Origin: Seonamhaeicola algicola
GTDB lineage: Bacteria; Bacteroidota; Bacteroidia; Flavobacteriales; Flavobacteriaceae
Reading direction: 5' to 3'
NCBI RefSeq assembly: GCF_007997385.1
Contig: NZ_VOSC01000030.1
Location: 124,838-188,837, forward strand
DNA: 64,000 nt
How positions within the stretch are numbered: the first letter of the stretch is position 1; the number at the start of each line of letters is the position of its first letter. Below the pieces are notes generated by a model. It worked only from the letters and a program-made list of their open reading frames with translations, was not told the DNA's origin and searched no databases. Positions 26,632 to 36,173 of the stretch are shown in pieces. The translations under genes and the position numbers were made by a program.

Positions 26632-26835
26632 ATGAAACTTTTTTTAATTACAACAGCTATTTTAGCATTAGCAGTAGCAGGTATAGCCATAAAAATTTGG
26701 GCAAAAAAAGATGGTAAATTTGCCGGAACTTGTGCAAGCCAAAACCCAATGTTAAACAAAGACGGGGAAGCCTGTGGTTTTTGTGGTAAAACTCCAGATC
26801 AATTCGCAGATTGTAGCGAACCTCAACACTCATAA
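26632..26835 (+). CDS. Small Cys-rich membrane-anchored protein
   Basis: A 67-residue protein with one N-terminal membrane helix (residues ~3-22) and a short exposed tail holding four cysteines spaced as C-14-C-2-C-8-C (CASQNP, ACGFCGK, DCSE). The pattern could bind a metal or form disulfides. I recognise it as a type of short conserved flavobacterial protein often called 'membrane or secreted protein', but no function is known. A strong promoter box precedes it, and the glycosyltransferase starts 8 nt downstream. Confidence 0.85.
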   Translation: MKLFLITTAILALAVAGIAIKIWAKKDGKFAGTCASQNPMLNKDGEACGFCGKTPDQFADCSEPQHS

Positions 26836-26843
26836 TTTATTAT

Positions 26844-27956
26844 ATGATAATACTTGATGTTATTTACTATGCATTCATTGCCATAGTTTCTATTCAAGTT
26901 ATATACTACACGCTAATTTTTAGCAGGTTTTCATTTTTAAAAACACAAAATACCGCTCCAAAAACCTTTCCGGTTTCGGTTATAATTTGTGCTAAAAACG
27001 AAGCTGAAAATTTAAAACAATTTCTTCCTTCTGTAATAAATCAAAATTATCCAGATTTTGAAATAGTATTAATAAATGACGCTTCAAAAGATGATACTTT
27101 AGATGTTATTGAACATTTTGCAAACACAAATAACAATATAAAAATTGTAAATGTAAAAAATGTTGAAGCCTTTTGGGGTAACAAAAAATACGCACTCACC
27201 TTAGGCATAAAAGCATCAAAACATGATTATTTGTTATTTACAGATGCTGATTGCAAACCGGTTTCAAACAACTGGATACAAGAAATGACTGCTCATTTTA
27301 ATGAAAATACACAAATTGTTTTAGGCTACGGTGCTTACAAAAGGATAAAAAAATCATTTTTAAACAAACTCATTAGGTTTGAAACTTTAATAACAGCTAT
27401 TCAGTACTTTTCATTTGAAAAAATTGGCATACCATACATGGGTGTTGGCCGTAATTTAGCATATACCAAAGCTGCTTTTTTTAAAGCCAATGGTTTTATA
27501 AACCACATAAAAGTGCGCTCTGGCGATGATGATTTATTTGTAAACCAAGTGGCAACAAAAAAAAATACAGCTATTTGTTTTACCAAAGAAAGCTTTACAA
27601 AATCTGTACCTAAAACCAGTTTTAAAGCCTGGTTTAAACAAAAAAGAAGACACATATCAACCGCTAAGCATTATAAAATAATTCATAAAATACTGCTAGC
27701 TTTAATATATACTTGTACCCTACTATTTTGGGTTTTATCCACCGTTTTATTTGCAATTACTTACAATTGGCAAATAGTTTTAGCGCTTTTTTTAATTAGG
27801 TTAATAATTATGTATTTTGTTTATGGTGCATCAGCAAAAAAACTATTAGAAAATGATATTATTTTTTTACTACCAGTTTTAGAAGTTTTTTTAATTACAA
27901 TGCAATTAACTATATTTATAAACAATCTTATTTCAAAACCTAACCATTGGAAATAA
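26844..27956 (+). CDS. Family 2 glycosyltransferase, membrane-bound
   Basis: A 370-residue processive-type glycosyltransferase. One membrane helix is at the N-terminus (~5-27). The GT-A domain has ICAKNEAENL, LINDASKDDT, the metal-binding FTDADCKP and RSGDDDLFVN with KQKRRH (a QxxRW-like site). At least two membrane helices follow at ~280-365. It should transfer a sugar from a nucleotide sugar to a lipid or polysaccharide at the inner membrane, with unknown acceptor. Its last bases overlap the start of the second sigma factor. Confidence 0.9.
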   Translation: MIILDVIYYAFIAIVSIQVIYYTLIFSRFSFLKTQNTAPKTFPVSVIICAKNEAENLKQFLPSVINQNYPDFEIVLINDASKDDTLDVIEHFANTNNNIKIVNVKNVEAFWGNKKYALTLGIKASKHDYLLFTDADCKPVSNNWIQEMTAHFNENTQIVLGYGAYKRIKKSFLNKLIRFETLITAIQYFSFEKIGIPYMGVGRNLAYTKAAFFKANGFINHIKVRSGDDDLFVNQVATKKNTAICFTKESFTKSVPKTSFKAWFKQKRRHISTAKHYKIIHKILLALIYTCTLLFWVLSTVLFAITYNWQIVLALFLIRLIIMYFVYGASAKKLLENDIIFLLPVLEVFLITMQLTIFINNLISKPNHWK

Positions 27957-28495
27957 ACGAAGCTATTAAACGCGCTAAAGCTAACGACCAAAAAGCGTTT
28001 AATTTTCTACTTGATAATTTTTGGGATTATGTTTACGGATTTCAACTTAAACGCATTCAAAATGAAAATGATGCTGAAGATATTGCTATTAGAACCTTTT
28101 CTAGAGCGTTTGATAAAATAGAAACTTTTGATGAAAACTACACGTTTAAAACATGGCTAATAACCATTTCAAAAAACATTCATATTGATTTAATTAGAAA
28201 GAAGAAAACTTCAATTTCGCAAGTTATTTCAAATGACGACAAATCAGTTTATCAAATTTTAGATGAATCTCCTTCTGCCGAAGACAAACTCATTACAGAG
28301 CAACATTTAGCAAAACTTCTAAAGGATATAAAAAAATTAAAACCACATTACCAAAAGGTTATAAACCTACGTTATTTTCAAGAGTTAAGTTATAAAGAAA
28401 TTTCGCAAGAGCTTAATGAACCTATTAATAATGTGAAGGTAAAATTATTGCGTGCCAAAAAATTACTTGCAGAGGTTATTCAAAAAACATCATGA
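27947..28495 (+). CDS. ECF-type RNA polymerase sigma factor
   Basis: A 182-residue sigma-70 ECF factor. Region 2 (NFLLDNFWDYVYGFQLKRI, with DAEDIAIRTFSRAFDKI) and region 4 (VINLRYFQELSYKEISQELN, then VKVKLLRAKKLL) are visible. The start is TTG at 27947, lying inside the end of the glycosyltransferase gene, and no ATG is available before region 2. The stop overlaps the Nramp-like ATG as ATGA. No anti-sigma factor is adjacent, unlike the ECF gene at 24.3 kb. Confidence 0.92.
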   Translation: MEINEAIKRAKANDQKAFNFLLDNFWDYVYGFQLKRIQNENDAEDIAIRTFSRAFDKIETFDENYTFKTWLITISKNIHIDLIRKKKTSISQVISNDDKSVYQILDESPSAEDKLITEQHLAKLLKDIKKLKPHYQKVINLRYFQELSYKEISQELNEPINNVKVKLLRAKKLLAEVIQKTS

Positions 28496-29733
28496 TTGTT
28501 AAGCTTAAAAATTTAGGTCCGGGTATTTTATTTGCCGGTGCCGCCATAGGTGTTTCGCATTTGGTACAATCAACCAGAGCAGGTGCCAATTTTGGCTTAG
28601 GTTTACTTTGGGCATTAGTACTTGTAAACCTATTTAAGTATCCGTTTTTTCAATTTGGTCCACGCTATGTTGCCGCTACCGGCGAAAGTTTGTTAGATGG
28701 TTATAAAAAATTAGGCAAAAGCGTTTTAATGGCGTATTATATAATTAATATAGCTACAATGTTTACCATTCAAACAGCTGTAACCATTGTTACTGCAGGT
28801 TTAGCATCTAATTTATTTGGAGATTTTAAAACTTTTAACGTTGGTAGTAAAACCATAACAAGTATTGAAATTTGGACTGTTATTATTTTAATACTTTGTT
28901 TGTTTTTATTAATTGTGGGTAAATATAAATTGTTAGACAGGTTAATGAAATTAATCATTATTACTTTAACCATAAGTACCATTGCTGCTGTAACTTTTGC
29001 CTTAAATACAACAACACCTATTTCTTTAAACCAAGTTTTACCAAAAAACACTATAGAAATTACGTTTTTAATTGCTTTTATGGGCTGGATGCCAGCACCT
29101 TTAGATGTATCTGTATGGCAATCACTTTGGGCTATAGAAAAAGAACAAGAAATTGGTAAAGTAAACGTGAAATTGGCATTATTTGATTTTAATGTTGGCT
29201 ACATATGCACACTAATTTTAGGCATTGGCTTTTTACTTTTAGGCGCTTTAGTTATGTTTAATAGTGGCGAAACATTTAGTAATTCTGCTAGTAAATTTGC
29301 TAGCCAGTTAATAAACATGTATGCAAATACGCTTGGTAGTTGGGCATATGTTATCATTGCTATTGCAGCATTTACAACCATGTTTAGCACGACACTAACA
29401 ACTTTAGATGCATCACCCAGAACAATGGCAAAAACAAGTCAGCTTCTCTTTAAAAACAAAACCTTAAAGATGTATAATTTTTGGATTGTGCTTCTTTTTA
29501 TTGGCACCATATTTATCTTTCTATTTTTAGCTTCAGAAATGGGTTTGTTAATTCAAATAGCTACAGTATTATCATTTATAACAGCCCCATTTTATGCCAT
29601 AATTAATTATAAACTAATAACAGGTAAGCACACACCAAAAAAATGGCAACCAAACAAAGGCTTACGTATTTTAAGCTGGTGTGGTATTATCTTTTTAATA
29701 GGTTTTAGCATTTGGTATCTCACTACTTTATAG
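28492..29733 (+). CDS. Nramp-related metal ion transporter with altered metal site
   Basis: A 413-residue membrane protein with about 11 hydrophobic segments and the [12 protein letters not shown] opening typical of the Nramp family of proton-coupled divalent metal carriers. The usual TM1 metal motif DPGN is absent; the aligned part reads [12 protein letters not shown]. In TM6 the methionine-containing motif is MPAPLDVS in place of the usual MPHN-type sequence. The substrate may therefore differ from Mn or Fe. Translationally coupled to the upstream sigma factor (ATGA overlap). Confidence 0.88.
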   Translation: MIVKLKNLGPGILFAGAAIGVSHLVQSTRAGANFGLGLLWALVLVNLFKYPFFQFGPRYVAATGESLLDGYKKLGKSVLMAYYIINIATMFTIQTAVTIVTAGLASNLFGDFKTFNVGSKTITSIEIWTVIILILCLFLLIVGKYKLLDRLMKLIIITLTISTIAAVTFALNTTTPISLNQVLPKNTIEITFLIAFMGWMPAPLDVSVWQSLWAIEKEQEIGKVNVKLALFDFNVGYICTLILGIGFLLLGALVMFNSGETFSNSASKFASQLINMYANTLGSWAYVIIAIAAFTTMFSTTLTTLDASPRTMAKTSQLLFKNKTLKMYNFWIVLLFIGTIFIFLFLASEMGLLIQIATVLSFITAPFYAIINYKLITGKHTPKKWQPNKGLRILSWCGIIFLIGFSIWYLTTL

Positions 29734-29756
29734 CCTTTTTTATAAAGAATACTTCG

Positions 29757-29764
29757 TATCTTTG
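29757..29764 (+). promoter_or_regulatory. -7 box (TATCTTTG) for lipA
   Basis: TATCTTTG matches TAnnTTTG, 18 nt before the ATG at 29783. It overlaps an upstream in-frame TTG at 29762 and so excludes that start. Confidence 0.6.
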
Positions 29765-29782
29765 CTTTTTCATTATTTTACT

Positions 29783-30661
29783 ATGCAAAAAGAAACATTA
29801 TCCAATATACTACCTGAAAGACAACCCAAACCAAAATGGTTACGTGTTAAACTTCCAACAGGTAAAAAATATACAGAGTTAAGAGGTCTTGTAGACAAAT
29901 ACAAACTTAATACCATTTGTACCTCTGGTAGTTGCCCTAATATGGGTGAATGCTGGGGAGAAGGTACTGCTACCTTCATGATTTTAGGTAATATTTGTAC
30001 CCGTTCATGCGGTTTTTGTGGCGTTAAAACAGGCAGACCAGAAACCGTTGATTGGGATGAACCCGAAAAAGTGGCACGCTCTATTAAATTAATGAAAATT
30101 AAGCACGCAGTTTTAACTAGTGTTGATAGAGATGATTTAAAAGATATGGGAAGCATTATGTGGGCCGAAACTGTAAAAGCTGTAAGACGCATGAACCCTG
30201 AAACAACTATGGAAACTTTAATTCCAGATTTTCAAGGTATTGAACAACATATTGATAGAATTGTTGATGTAGCCCCTGAAGTAGTTTCGCATAATATTGA
30301 AACTGTAAGACGTTTAACGCGCGAAGTGCGTATACAAGCTCAGTATGACCGAAGCATGGGTGTACTTAAATACTTAAAACAAGCAGGACAAAGACGCACA
30401 AAATCTGGTATTATGCTTGGTTTAGGTGAAACCAGAGAAGAAGTTATTGAAACATTACATGACTTAAAAGCAAATGATGTTGATGTAGTTACTATTGGGC
30501 AATACCTTCAACCAAGTAAAAAACATTTACCTGTAAAACAATTTATAAACCCGGATCAATTTAAAGAATACGAAGAAATTGGATTAAGCTTAGGATTTCG
30601 CCATGTAGAAAGTAGTGCGCTTGTTCGCTCTTCTTACAGAGCACAAAAACACATTAATTAA
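29783..30661 (+). CDS. lipA: Lipoyl synthase
   Basis: A 292-residue radical SAM enzyme that inserts two sulfurs into octanoyl-protein to make lipoyl groups. Both iron-sulfur clusters are intact: the auxiliary cluster cysteines at 46, 51 and 57 ([12 protein letters not shown]) and the radical SAM CxxxCxxC at 72, 76, 79. The C-terminal [11 protein letters not shown] loop supplies the conserved serine ligand of the auxiliary cluster. The ATG at 29783 is preferred because a TTG 21 nt upstream falls within the promoter box. Confidence 0.96.
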   Translation: MQKETLSNILPERQPKPKWLRVKLPTGKKYTELRGLVDKYKLNTICTSGSCPNMGECWGEGTATFMILGNICTRSCGFCGVKTGRPETVDWDEPEKVARSIKLMKIKHAVLTSVDRDDLKDMGSIMWAETVKAVRRMNPETTMETLIPDFQGIEQHIDRIVDVAPEVVSHNIETVRRLTREVRIQAQYDRSMGVLKYLKQAGQRRTKSGIMLGLGETREEVIETLHDLKANDVDVVTIGQYLQPSKKHLPVKQFINPDQFKEYEEIGLSLGFRHVESSALVRSSYRAQKHIN

Positions 30662-30667
30662 AATAGA

Positions 30668-31684
30668 ATGATTACTGTTGCAATTAACGGTTTTGGTAGA
30701 ATTGGCCGACGCGTTTTCAGACTTCTTCAAAACTATGATGCCATAAAAGTTGTGGCTATAAATGATTTGGCCAATGCTAAAACGCTAAGTCATTTATTAA
30801 AATATGATAGCATTCATGGTATTTTTAATGGCACAATTACTCATGATGAAAATGGAATAATTGTTAATAACACACACATTCCGCTTTTAGCAGAAAAACA
30901 TCCTAAAAACATAAACTGGCTACCGTATAATGTAGATTTTGTAATTGAATCTACAGGAAAATTTAAAACCAAATTAGAGTTACAAAATCATATAACAAAC
31001 GGTGCCAAAAAAGTTATTTTAAGTGTTCCGCCTTTAGAAGATGATATAAAAACTATTGTTTTAGGTGTAAATGATCAAATAATTGATGGCAGTGAAACCA
31101 TTATATCAAATGCATCGTGTACCACTAATAATGCGGCTCCAATGATTGATATTGTAAATAATTTATGTGGCATAGACCAAGCCTACATAACCACAGTACA
31201 CTCATACACAACAGACCAAAGTTTGCATGATCAACCACACCGTGATTTAAGGCGCTCACGTGCTGCTGGCCAATCTATTGTACCAACAACAACTGGAGCA
31301 GCTAAAGCTTTAACAAAAATTTTCCCATCACTATCAAATGTTATTGGTGGATGTGGCATTCGTGTACCTGTTATTAATGGCTCATTAACTGATATTACAT
31401 TTAATGTAAAAAGAACCGTTACTATAAACGATATAAATGATGCTTTTAAAAAAGCCGCTGAGAACAGTTATAAAGGCATTTTAGAATATACTGAAGACCC
31501 AATAGTATCAATAGATATTATTGGCAACACACATTCATGTATTTTTGATGCTCAAATGACATCAGTAATAGGTAATATGGTAAAAATAATTGGTTGGTAT
31601 GATAATGAAAGTGGCTATTCAAAAAGAATTGTAGATTTAATTTGCAATTTATCGGAAAAAATGTGTGTTTTATCGATAAAATAA
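30668..31684 (+). CDS. gap: Type I glyceraldehyde-3-phosphate dehydrogenase
   Basis: A 338-residue NAD(P)-dependent dehydrogenase that oxidises glyceraldehyde 3-phosphate. The Rossmann motif INGFGRIGRRVFR, catalytic Cys151 in SNASCTTNN, His178 in TVHSYTTDQ, LHDQPHRDLRRSRAAGQSI and WYDNESGYSKRIVD are all present. The almost universal second cysteine of the SCTTNC motif is Asn155 here. This suggests a paralogue beside a canonical GAPDH encoded elsewhere. It starts 6 nt after lipA, so the two may share a transcript. Confidence 0.93.
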   Translation: MITVAINGFGRIGRRVFRLLQNYDAIKVVAINDLANAKTLSHLLKYDSIHGIFNGTITHDENGIIVNNTHIPLLAEKHPKNINWLPYNVDFVIESTGKFKTKLELQNHITNGAKKVILSVPPLEDDIKTIVLGVNDQIIDGSETIISNASCTTNNAAPMIDIVNNLCGIDQAYITTVHSYTTDQSLHDQPHRDLRRSRAAGQSIVPTTTGAAKALTKIFPSLSNVIGGCGIRVPVINGSLTDITFNVKRTVTINDINDAFKKAAENSYKGILEYTEDPIVSIDIIGNTHSCIFDAQMTSVIGNMVKIIGWYDNESGYSKRIVDLICNLSEKMCVLSIK

Positions 31685-31685
31685 T

Positions 31686-31693
31686 TATATTTG
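31686..31693 (+). promoter_or_regulatory. -7 box (TATATTTG) for the hybrid histidine kinase
   Basis: TATATTTG matches TAnnTTTG, directly after the gap stop codon and 20 nt before the ATG at 31714. Confidence 0.6.
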
Positions 31694-31713
31694 TTGATAT
31701 ATAATGAATTGAA

Positions 31714-33954
31714 ATGTCCCAACTTAAGCATTATACGCTCGCTTTATTAATGTTATTAAGCGTTTTTGGCTGGTCTCAAAAAACTATTGAGCAAGACCCA
31801 GAACTTGCACAAAATAGCATTAATCACCATATTGAACAAGCTAATAACCATTTAGAAACGTTCAATTATCGCGAAGCACAAAAAAATTTAGATGAAGCCC
31901 TAAACCTTGCTGAAAAACACAAAAATAGAAAAAGCATTGGGGTTATTTATACCATAATAGGTAAACTTCAATTAATAATTGAAGAGCAAGATAATGCCAT
32001 AAAATCTTTAAACGAAGCTGTTAGAGTACATCGTGAAAATAAAGATGATGTTAATTTAGCTGAAGCATACAAAGCACTTGCCGAAGTTTATGTTAGTAAA
32101 AATGACTACAACCAAGCAACAGACTATTTTAAATCAGCTAAAAACTTATTTGAGCAAGAAGATAATGAAATTGGGGTTGCAGAAACATTACTATTAGAAG
32201 GCAAAACTTATATTACTTTAAAAAACTACAGTAAAGCCAGATCTTTAATTGAGCAATCTACAGCTATTGCTAAAAAAACAAACAATAGTAAAATTTTAAG
32301 TGATGGCCTTGTAAATCATGCCATTTCCTACAGTAAGTTAGGCGATAACCAAAAGGCATTACAATTAGTAAATGAAGGTTTACAAATTGCAAAAAAACAT
32401 AATTACACATCAATTTTAAATAATGGGTATTTAACAATAAGTAACATACATAATACTATAGGTAATTATAGATTATCTAGAAATTACTTAAATAACTATG
32501 TTTCACTATCAGATTCTATAAGACATTTAACAAGAATAAGCTCAACAAAAGTACAAGAGGCTCAATTTCTTTTAAATGAAAAAAATGATAGAATTAAAGA
32601 GTTAGAGGCGCAAGCACTTGAAGTAGAAGAAGATGATGGCGTAAGAACTTTAATTTCTATTTTAAGCGTTGCTTTAATTACAATTTTATCGCTCTTAACA
32701 CTATCATTATACAAAAACAATAACATAAGGCTTAAAACCAATAATATGCTTCACAAAAAAAATGGAGAACTTATTATTGCTAAAGAAAAAGCTGAATTAG
32801 CCTCAAAAACTAAAGCCAACTTCTTATCAACAGTTACACATGAGCTACGTACACCGCTTTATGCCGTAACTGGTTTAAGTAACATGCTTTTAGAGGAAGA
32901 CCCAAAACCAGAGCAAATTCAGCATTTAAAATCGTTAAAATTTTCAGGAGACTATCTGTTAACCTTTATTAATGATATTCTTCAAATTAATAAAATTGAA
33001 GCCAATAAAGTAGAACTTGAAACTGAGCCGTTTAACTTAAAGAAAAAAATAAACAATATTATTTTAGCACTTAACAATTCTGCTGAAGATAATAATGTAA
33101 AAGTACACTTTGAGTATGATAAAAACTTACCTGAAAACTTTATTGCAGATCAAATTAAAATTTCTCAAATACTCATAAATCTTGTGGGTAACTCTATTAA
33201 ATTTACCAAAGATGGTGATATTTGGATTAGGGTTTATCAAATGGAAATAAAAGATAAAATGTACACCCTAAGGTTTGAGATTGAAGATAATGGTATTGGT
33301 ATTAGCCAAGAAAAACAAGACAATATGTTTGAAAGCTTCAACCAAGGATCCATTCAAATTAATAGAAAATATGGCGGTACTGGTTTAGGTTTATCTATTG
33401 TTAAAGGTTTAATTGATATTTTAAAAGGTGAAATTCATGTAAAAAGTGAATTAGGAGAAGGCACCACGTTTTTCTTTGATATTCCTTTAGAATATACTGA
33501 AGTTAAAGAAGAAGAGGAAGACAAAAAATCTTTCTTTGAACAGAAAAAAGAAAAATTAGATCTTACAAAAGTTAAAATTTTAGTGGTTGAAGACAATAAA
33601 ATAAACCAAATGATCACTAAAAAAATACTTACTAAAATGTCTTTAAAATGTGATATTGTTGATAATGGCGAAGATGCTGTAGATATGATTAAAGCCAATA
33701 ACTATAACATAATTTTAATGGATATACACATGCCAGGAATTAGTGGTATTGAGGCTACAAAAATTGTACGTACCTTTGATAAAGAACTTACCATATTTGC
33801 CCTTACAGCTGTAACCATTGAAGACAAAATGCAAGAATTTGAAGAAGCTGGTTTTACTGATATAATTCCTAAACCGTTTAAGCAAGAAGAGTTTGAGAAA
33901 AAACTATTTAATGCCTTAGCTTCTAAACAAGATACTTCAGCTACTGCTTCTTAA
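31714..33954 (+). CDS. Hybrid histidine kinase with TPR sensor and receiver domain
   Basis: A 746-residue one-protein phosphorelay. A signal peptide (to about residue 21) is followed by 5-6 tetratricopeptide repeats (~30-280) facing the periplasm, a short coiled coil, one membrane helix at ~312-331, a HisKA domain with phospho-acceptor His376 (THELRTPLYAVTGLS), an HATPase domain (NLVGNSIKFTKDG, DNGIGI, GGTGLGLSIV) and a receiver domain with phospho-acceptor Asp670. No DNA-binding output is attached, so a separate phosphotransfer or response partner is expected. It overlaps the convergent lpxK by 14 nt. Confidence 0.95.
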   Translation: MSQLKHYTLALLMLLSVFGWSQKTIEQDPELAQNSINHHIEQANNHLETFNYREAQKNLDEALNLAEKHKNRKSIGVIYTIIGKLQLIIEEQDNAIKSLNEAVRVHRENKDDVNLAEAYKALAEVYVSKNDYNQATDYFKSAKNLFEQEDNEIGVAETLLLEGKTYITLKNYSKARSLIEQSTAIAKKTNNSKILSDGLVNHAISYSKLGDNQKALQLVNEGLQIAKKHNYTSILNNGYLTISNIHNTIGNYRLSRNYLNNYVSLSDSIRHLTRISSTKVQEAQFLLNEKNDRIKELEAQALEVEEDDGVRTLISILSVALITILSLLTLSLYKNNNIRLKTNNMLHKKNGELIIAKEKAELASKTKANFLSTVTHELRTPLYAVTGLSNMLLEEDPKPEQIQHLKSLKFSGDYLLTFINDILQINKIEANKVELETEPFNLKKKINNIILALNNSAEDNNVKVHFEYDKNLPENFIADQIKISQILINLVGNSIKFTKDGDIWIRVYQMEIKDKMYTLRFEIEDNGIGISQEKQDNMFESFNQGSIQINRKYGGTGLGLSIVKGLIDILKGEIHVKSELGEGTTFFFDIPLEYTEVKEEEEDKKSFFEQKKEKLDLTKVKILVVEDNKINQMITKKILTKMSLKCDIVDNGEDAVDMIKANNYNIILMDIHMPGISGIEATKIVRTFDKELTIFALTAVTIEDKMQEFEEAGFTDIIPKPFKQEEFEKKLFNALASKQDTSATAS

Positions 33955-34948
33955 TATAATTTGTAATTAAACTATTAAACGTAATAGCATCATTTAATGC
34001 AACTGTAATTGGTAAATAAAACAATTTATCTTTTAAAATTGTATATTGTTTTAAACGCATAAAATCTTTTTCAGTAGTAATAATAATACTTTCGTTATTT
34101 AAATTTTCAACATCTGCATTTGTAAAATCATAATGATCTTTAAAATTTAAATGTTTAAAATTCATGCCTTTTTTATTCAAAAAATCTACTAAAGGCTTAG
34201 CGTTTGCTATACCTGTAACCAAAGTAAACTGCTTAAAACTGTCTAGTGCTCTACTACTAGTATTAGTGTAAACCTCATTAGCATAATTAATACCGCTAAA
34301 AAACACCTTTTGGTAAGGCTTGGGCTTAATTTTATTTAAATAATGTTGTTTAGTGGCTTCTGTTAAGTTATCCGGACATTTAGTTACAATAATAATATTT
34401 GCTCTTTTAGCACCACTTTTAGGTTCGCGTAAATTACCCGTTGGTAGAACAATGTCATTAAAATATGGGTTAGCATAAGTGGTTAACAAAATATTAAAAC
34501 CCGCTTTAACTTTTCTATGCTGAAAAGCATCATCTAGTAAAATTAGTTTTGGCTTTGGCTTTTGCTGCAATAAATTTTTAATACCATTATTGCGGTTAGC
34601 ATCAACAGCTACTAAAACATCATTTTTAAACTTACTAAAAAACTGAAACGGTTCATCGCCAATAGTTTCAGCATTACTAGTATCATCTGCTAAAACAAAG
34701 CCTTGTGTTTTACGCTTATAACCACGGCTTAATGTAGCTACAGTAAAATCATGTTTCAAAATAGAAATTAAATATTCTATCATTGGTGTTTTTCCTGTAC
34801 CACCAACACTTAAGTTACCAACACAAATAATAGGTAAGTTATATGATGTTGATGTTTTCAAACCAAAATCATAAAGTTTATTTCTAAACCACGTAATTAC
34901 ATAATAAATAGGTACAATGGGTAATAAAATGTATCTAATTATTTTCAT
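33941..34948 (-). CDS. lpxK: Tetraacyldisaccharide 4'-kinase
   Basis: A 335-residue inner-membrane-associated P-loop kinase that phosphorylates the 4' position of the lipid A disaccharide precursor. The Walker A loop VGNLSVGGTGKTP, LLDDAFQHRKV and the N-terminal hydrophobic anchor (IIRYILLPIVPIYYVITW) fit the family. Its presence supports a Gram-negative LPS-bearing organism. The 3' end overlaps the convergent histidine kinase gene. Confidence 0.95.
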   Translation of the reverse strand: MKIIRYILLPIVPIYYVITWFRNKLYDFGLKTSTSYNLPIICVGNLSVGGTGKTPMIEYLISILKHDFTVATLSRGYKRKTQGFVLADDTSNAETIGDEPFQFFSKFKNDVLVAVDANRNNGIKNLLQQKPKPKLILLDDAFQHRKVKAGFNILLTTYANPYFNDIVLPTGNLREPKSGAKRANIIIVTKCPDNLTEATKQHYLNKIKPKPYQKVFFSGINYANEVYTNTSSRALDSFKQFTLVTGIANAKPLVDFLNKKGMNFKHLNFKDHYDFTNADVENLNNESIIITTEKDFMRLKQYTILKDKLFYLPITVALNDAITFNSLITNYIKKQ

Positions 34949-35041
34949 GTATTTGAGGTTTATATTATTTGTTTAGTTATCAATTAAAACAAAGCGGCTA
35001 ACTTTAATAGTTATTGCTTTACTAAGGCAAAGTAAATATTT

Positions 35042-35049
35042 TATATTTG
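35042..35049 (+). promoter_or_regulatory. -7 box (TATATTTG) for the Nif3-like gene
   Basis: TATATTTG matches TAnnTTTG, 26 nt before the ATG at 35076. Confidence 0.55.
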
Positions 35050-35075
35050 TTTAATAATGAAATCATGCAAATATT

Positions 35076-36170
35076 ATGATTATTCAAGATGTAATTAACC
35101 ATTTAGAAGCGCTTGCACCATTAGCATATGCAGAAGATTTTGATAATGTAGGTCTACTTGTTGGCAATAAAAATGAAAAATTAACGGGAGTTTTAGTTAC
35201 ACTAGATACTTTAGAAACTGTTGTTGACGAGGCCATTGCTAATAGTTGTAACTTAATTGTAAGCTTCCACCCTATTATTTTTAAAGGATTAAAAAAAATA
35301 ACTGGTAAAACCTATGTAGAACGCGTTGTTTTAAAAGCCATACAAAACAATATTGCTATTTACGCAATACACACAGCACTTGATAATGCTTTACAAGGCG
35401 TAAATGATGTTATTTGTAATAAAATTGGTTTAACCAATAAAAAAATACTTATTCCACAGCCTAAAACCATAAAAAAATTAACTACTTATGTGCCAAAAGA
35501 TGAAGCCGAAACTTTAAGAAATGCACTATTTAATGCTGGCGCTGGTAGTATTGGTAATTATAGTAACTGTAGTTTTAATTCAGATGGTTACGGCACATAC
35601 AAGGCTAACAAAAATGCCAACCCTACTATTGGTAATATTGGTAAAACACACACCGAAAACGAAACTAAAGTATCAGTAATTTTTGCTAAACACCAAGAAA
35701 ACCAAATAATAAAAGCACTTAAAAGTACACATAGTTATGAAGAAGTAGCCTATGAAATTATAACTATTGAAAACAAAAACCAGCACATTGGCATGGGCAT
35801 GATTGGAGAATTTGAAGCGCCTATGCCTGAAGAAGCCTTTTTAAAACACCTAAAAACAACCATGAACAACGGCTTTATAAGGCATTCAAACTTTTTAAAT
35901 AAACCTATAAAAAAAGTTGCTGTTTTAGGGGGTTCGGGTAGTTTTGCTATGAATGCAGCAAAAGCCTGTGGAGCAGATGCCTTTGTAACTGCCGATTTAA
36001 AATATCACGACTTTTTTGCGGCTGAAAATAGCATTTTATTGGCCGATATTGGGCATTATGAAAGCGAACAGTTCACAAAAAACCTTTTAGTAACGTATCT
36101 TACAAAAAAAATTACTAATTTTGCAGTCGTTTTATCAAACACCAATACCAATCCTGTTAAGTATTTTTAA
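35076..36170 (+). CDS. Nif3-like dinuclear metal centre protein
   Basis: A 364-residue protein of the Nif3/YbgI (DUF34) family, which forms hexamers with two bound metals. Family features are the opening HLEALAPLAYAEDFDNVGLLVG, FHPIIFKGLKK, HTALDNALQGVND and the C-terminal GHYESEQ. Residues of ~130-235 form the extra PII-like insert found in the long members. The biochemical role is not settled; GTP cyclohydrolase II-like or chaperone roles have been proposed for the family. The coiled-coil gene starts 3 nt downstream. Confidence 0.93.
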   Translation: MIIQDVINHLEALAPLAYAEDFDNVGLLVGNKNEKLTGVLVTLDTLETVVDEAIANSCNLIVSFHPIIFKGLKKITGKTYVERVVLKAIQNNIAIYAIHTALDNALQGVNDVICNKIGLTNKKILIPQPKTIKKLTTYVPKDEAETLRNALFNAGAGSIGNYSNCSFNSDGYGTYKANKNANPTIGNIGKTHTENETKVSVIFAKHQENQIIKALKSTHSYEEVAYEIITIENKNQHIGMGMIGEFEAPMPEEAFLKHLKTTMNNGFIRHSNFLNKPIKKVAVLGGSGSFAMNAAKACGADAFVTADLKYHDFFAAENSILLADIGHYESEQFTKNLLVTYLTKKITNFAVVLSNTNTNPVKYF

Positions 36171-36173
36171 AGT

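Noticed and set aside
29762-29782. TTG start for lipA
   Set aside because: It overlaps the TATCTTTG promoter box; the ATG at 29783 gives the usual N-terminus.
33941-33954. 14-nt overlap of the histidine kinase and lpxK as a frameshift or truncation
   Set aside because: Both proteins have normal length and C-termini; it is a simple convergent overlap.
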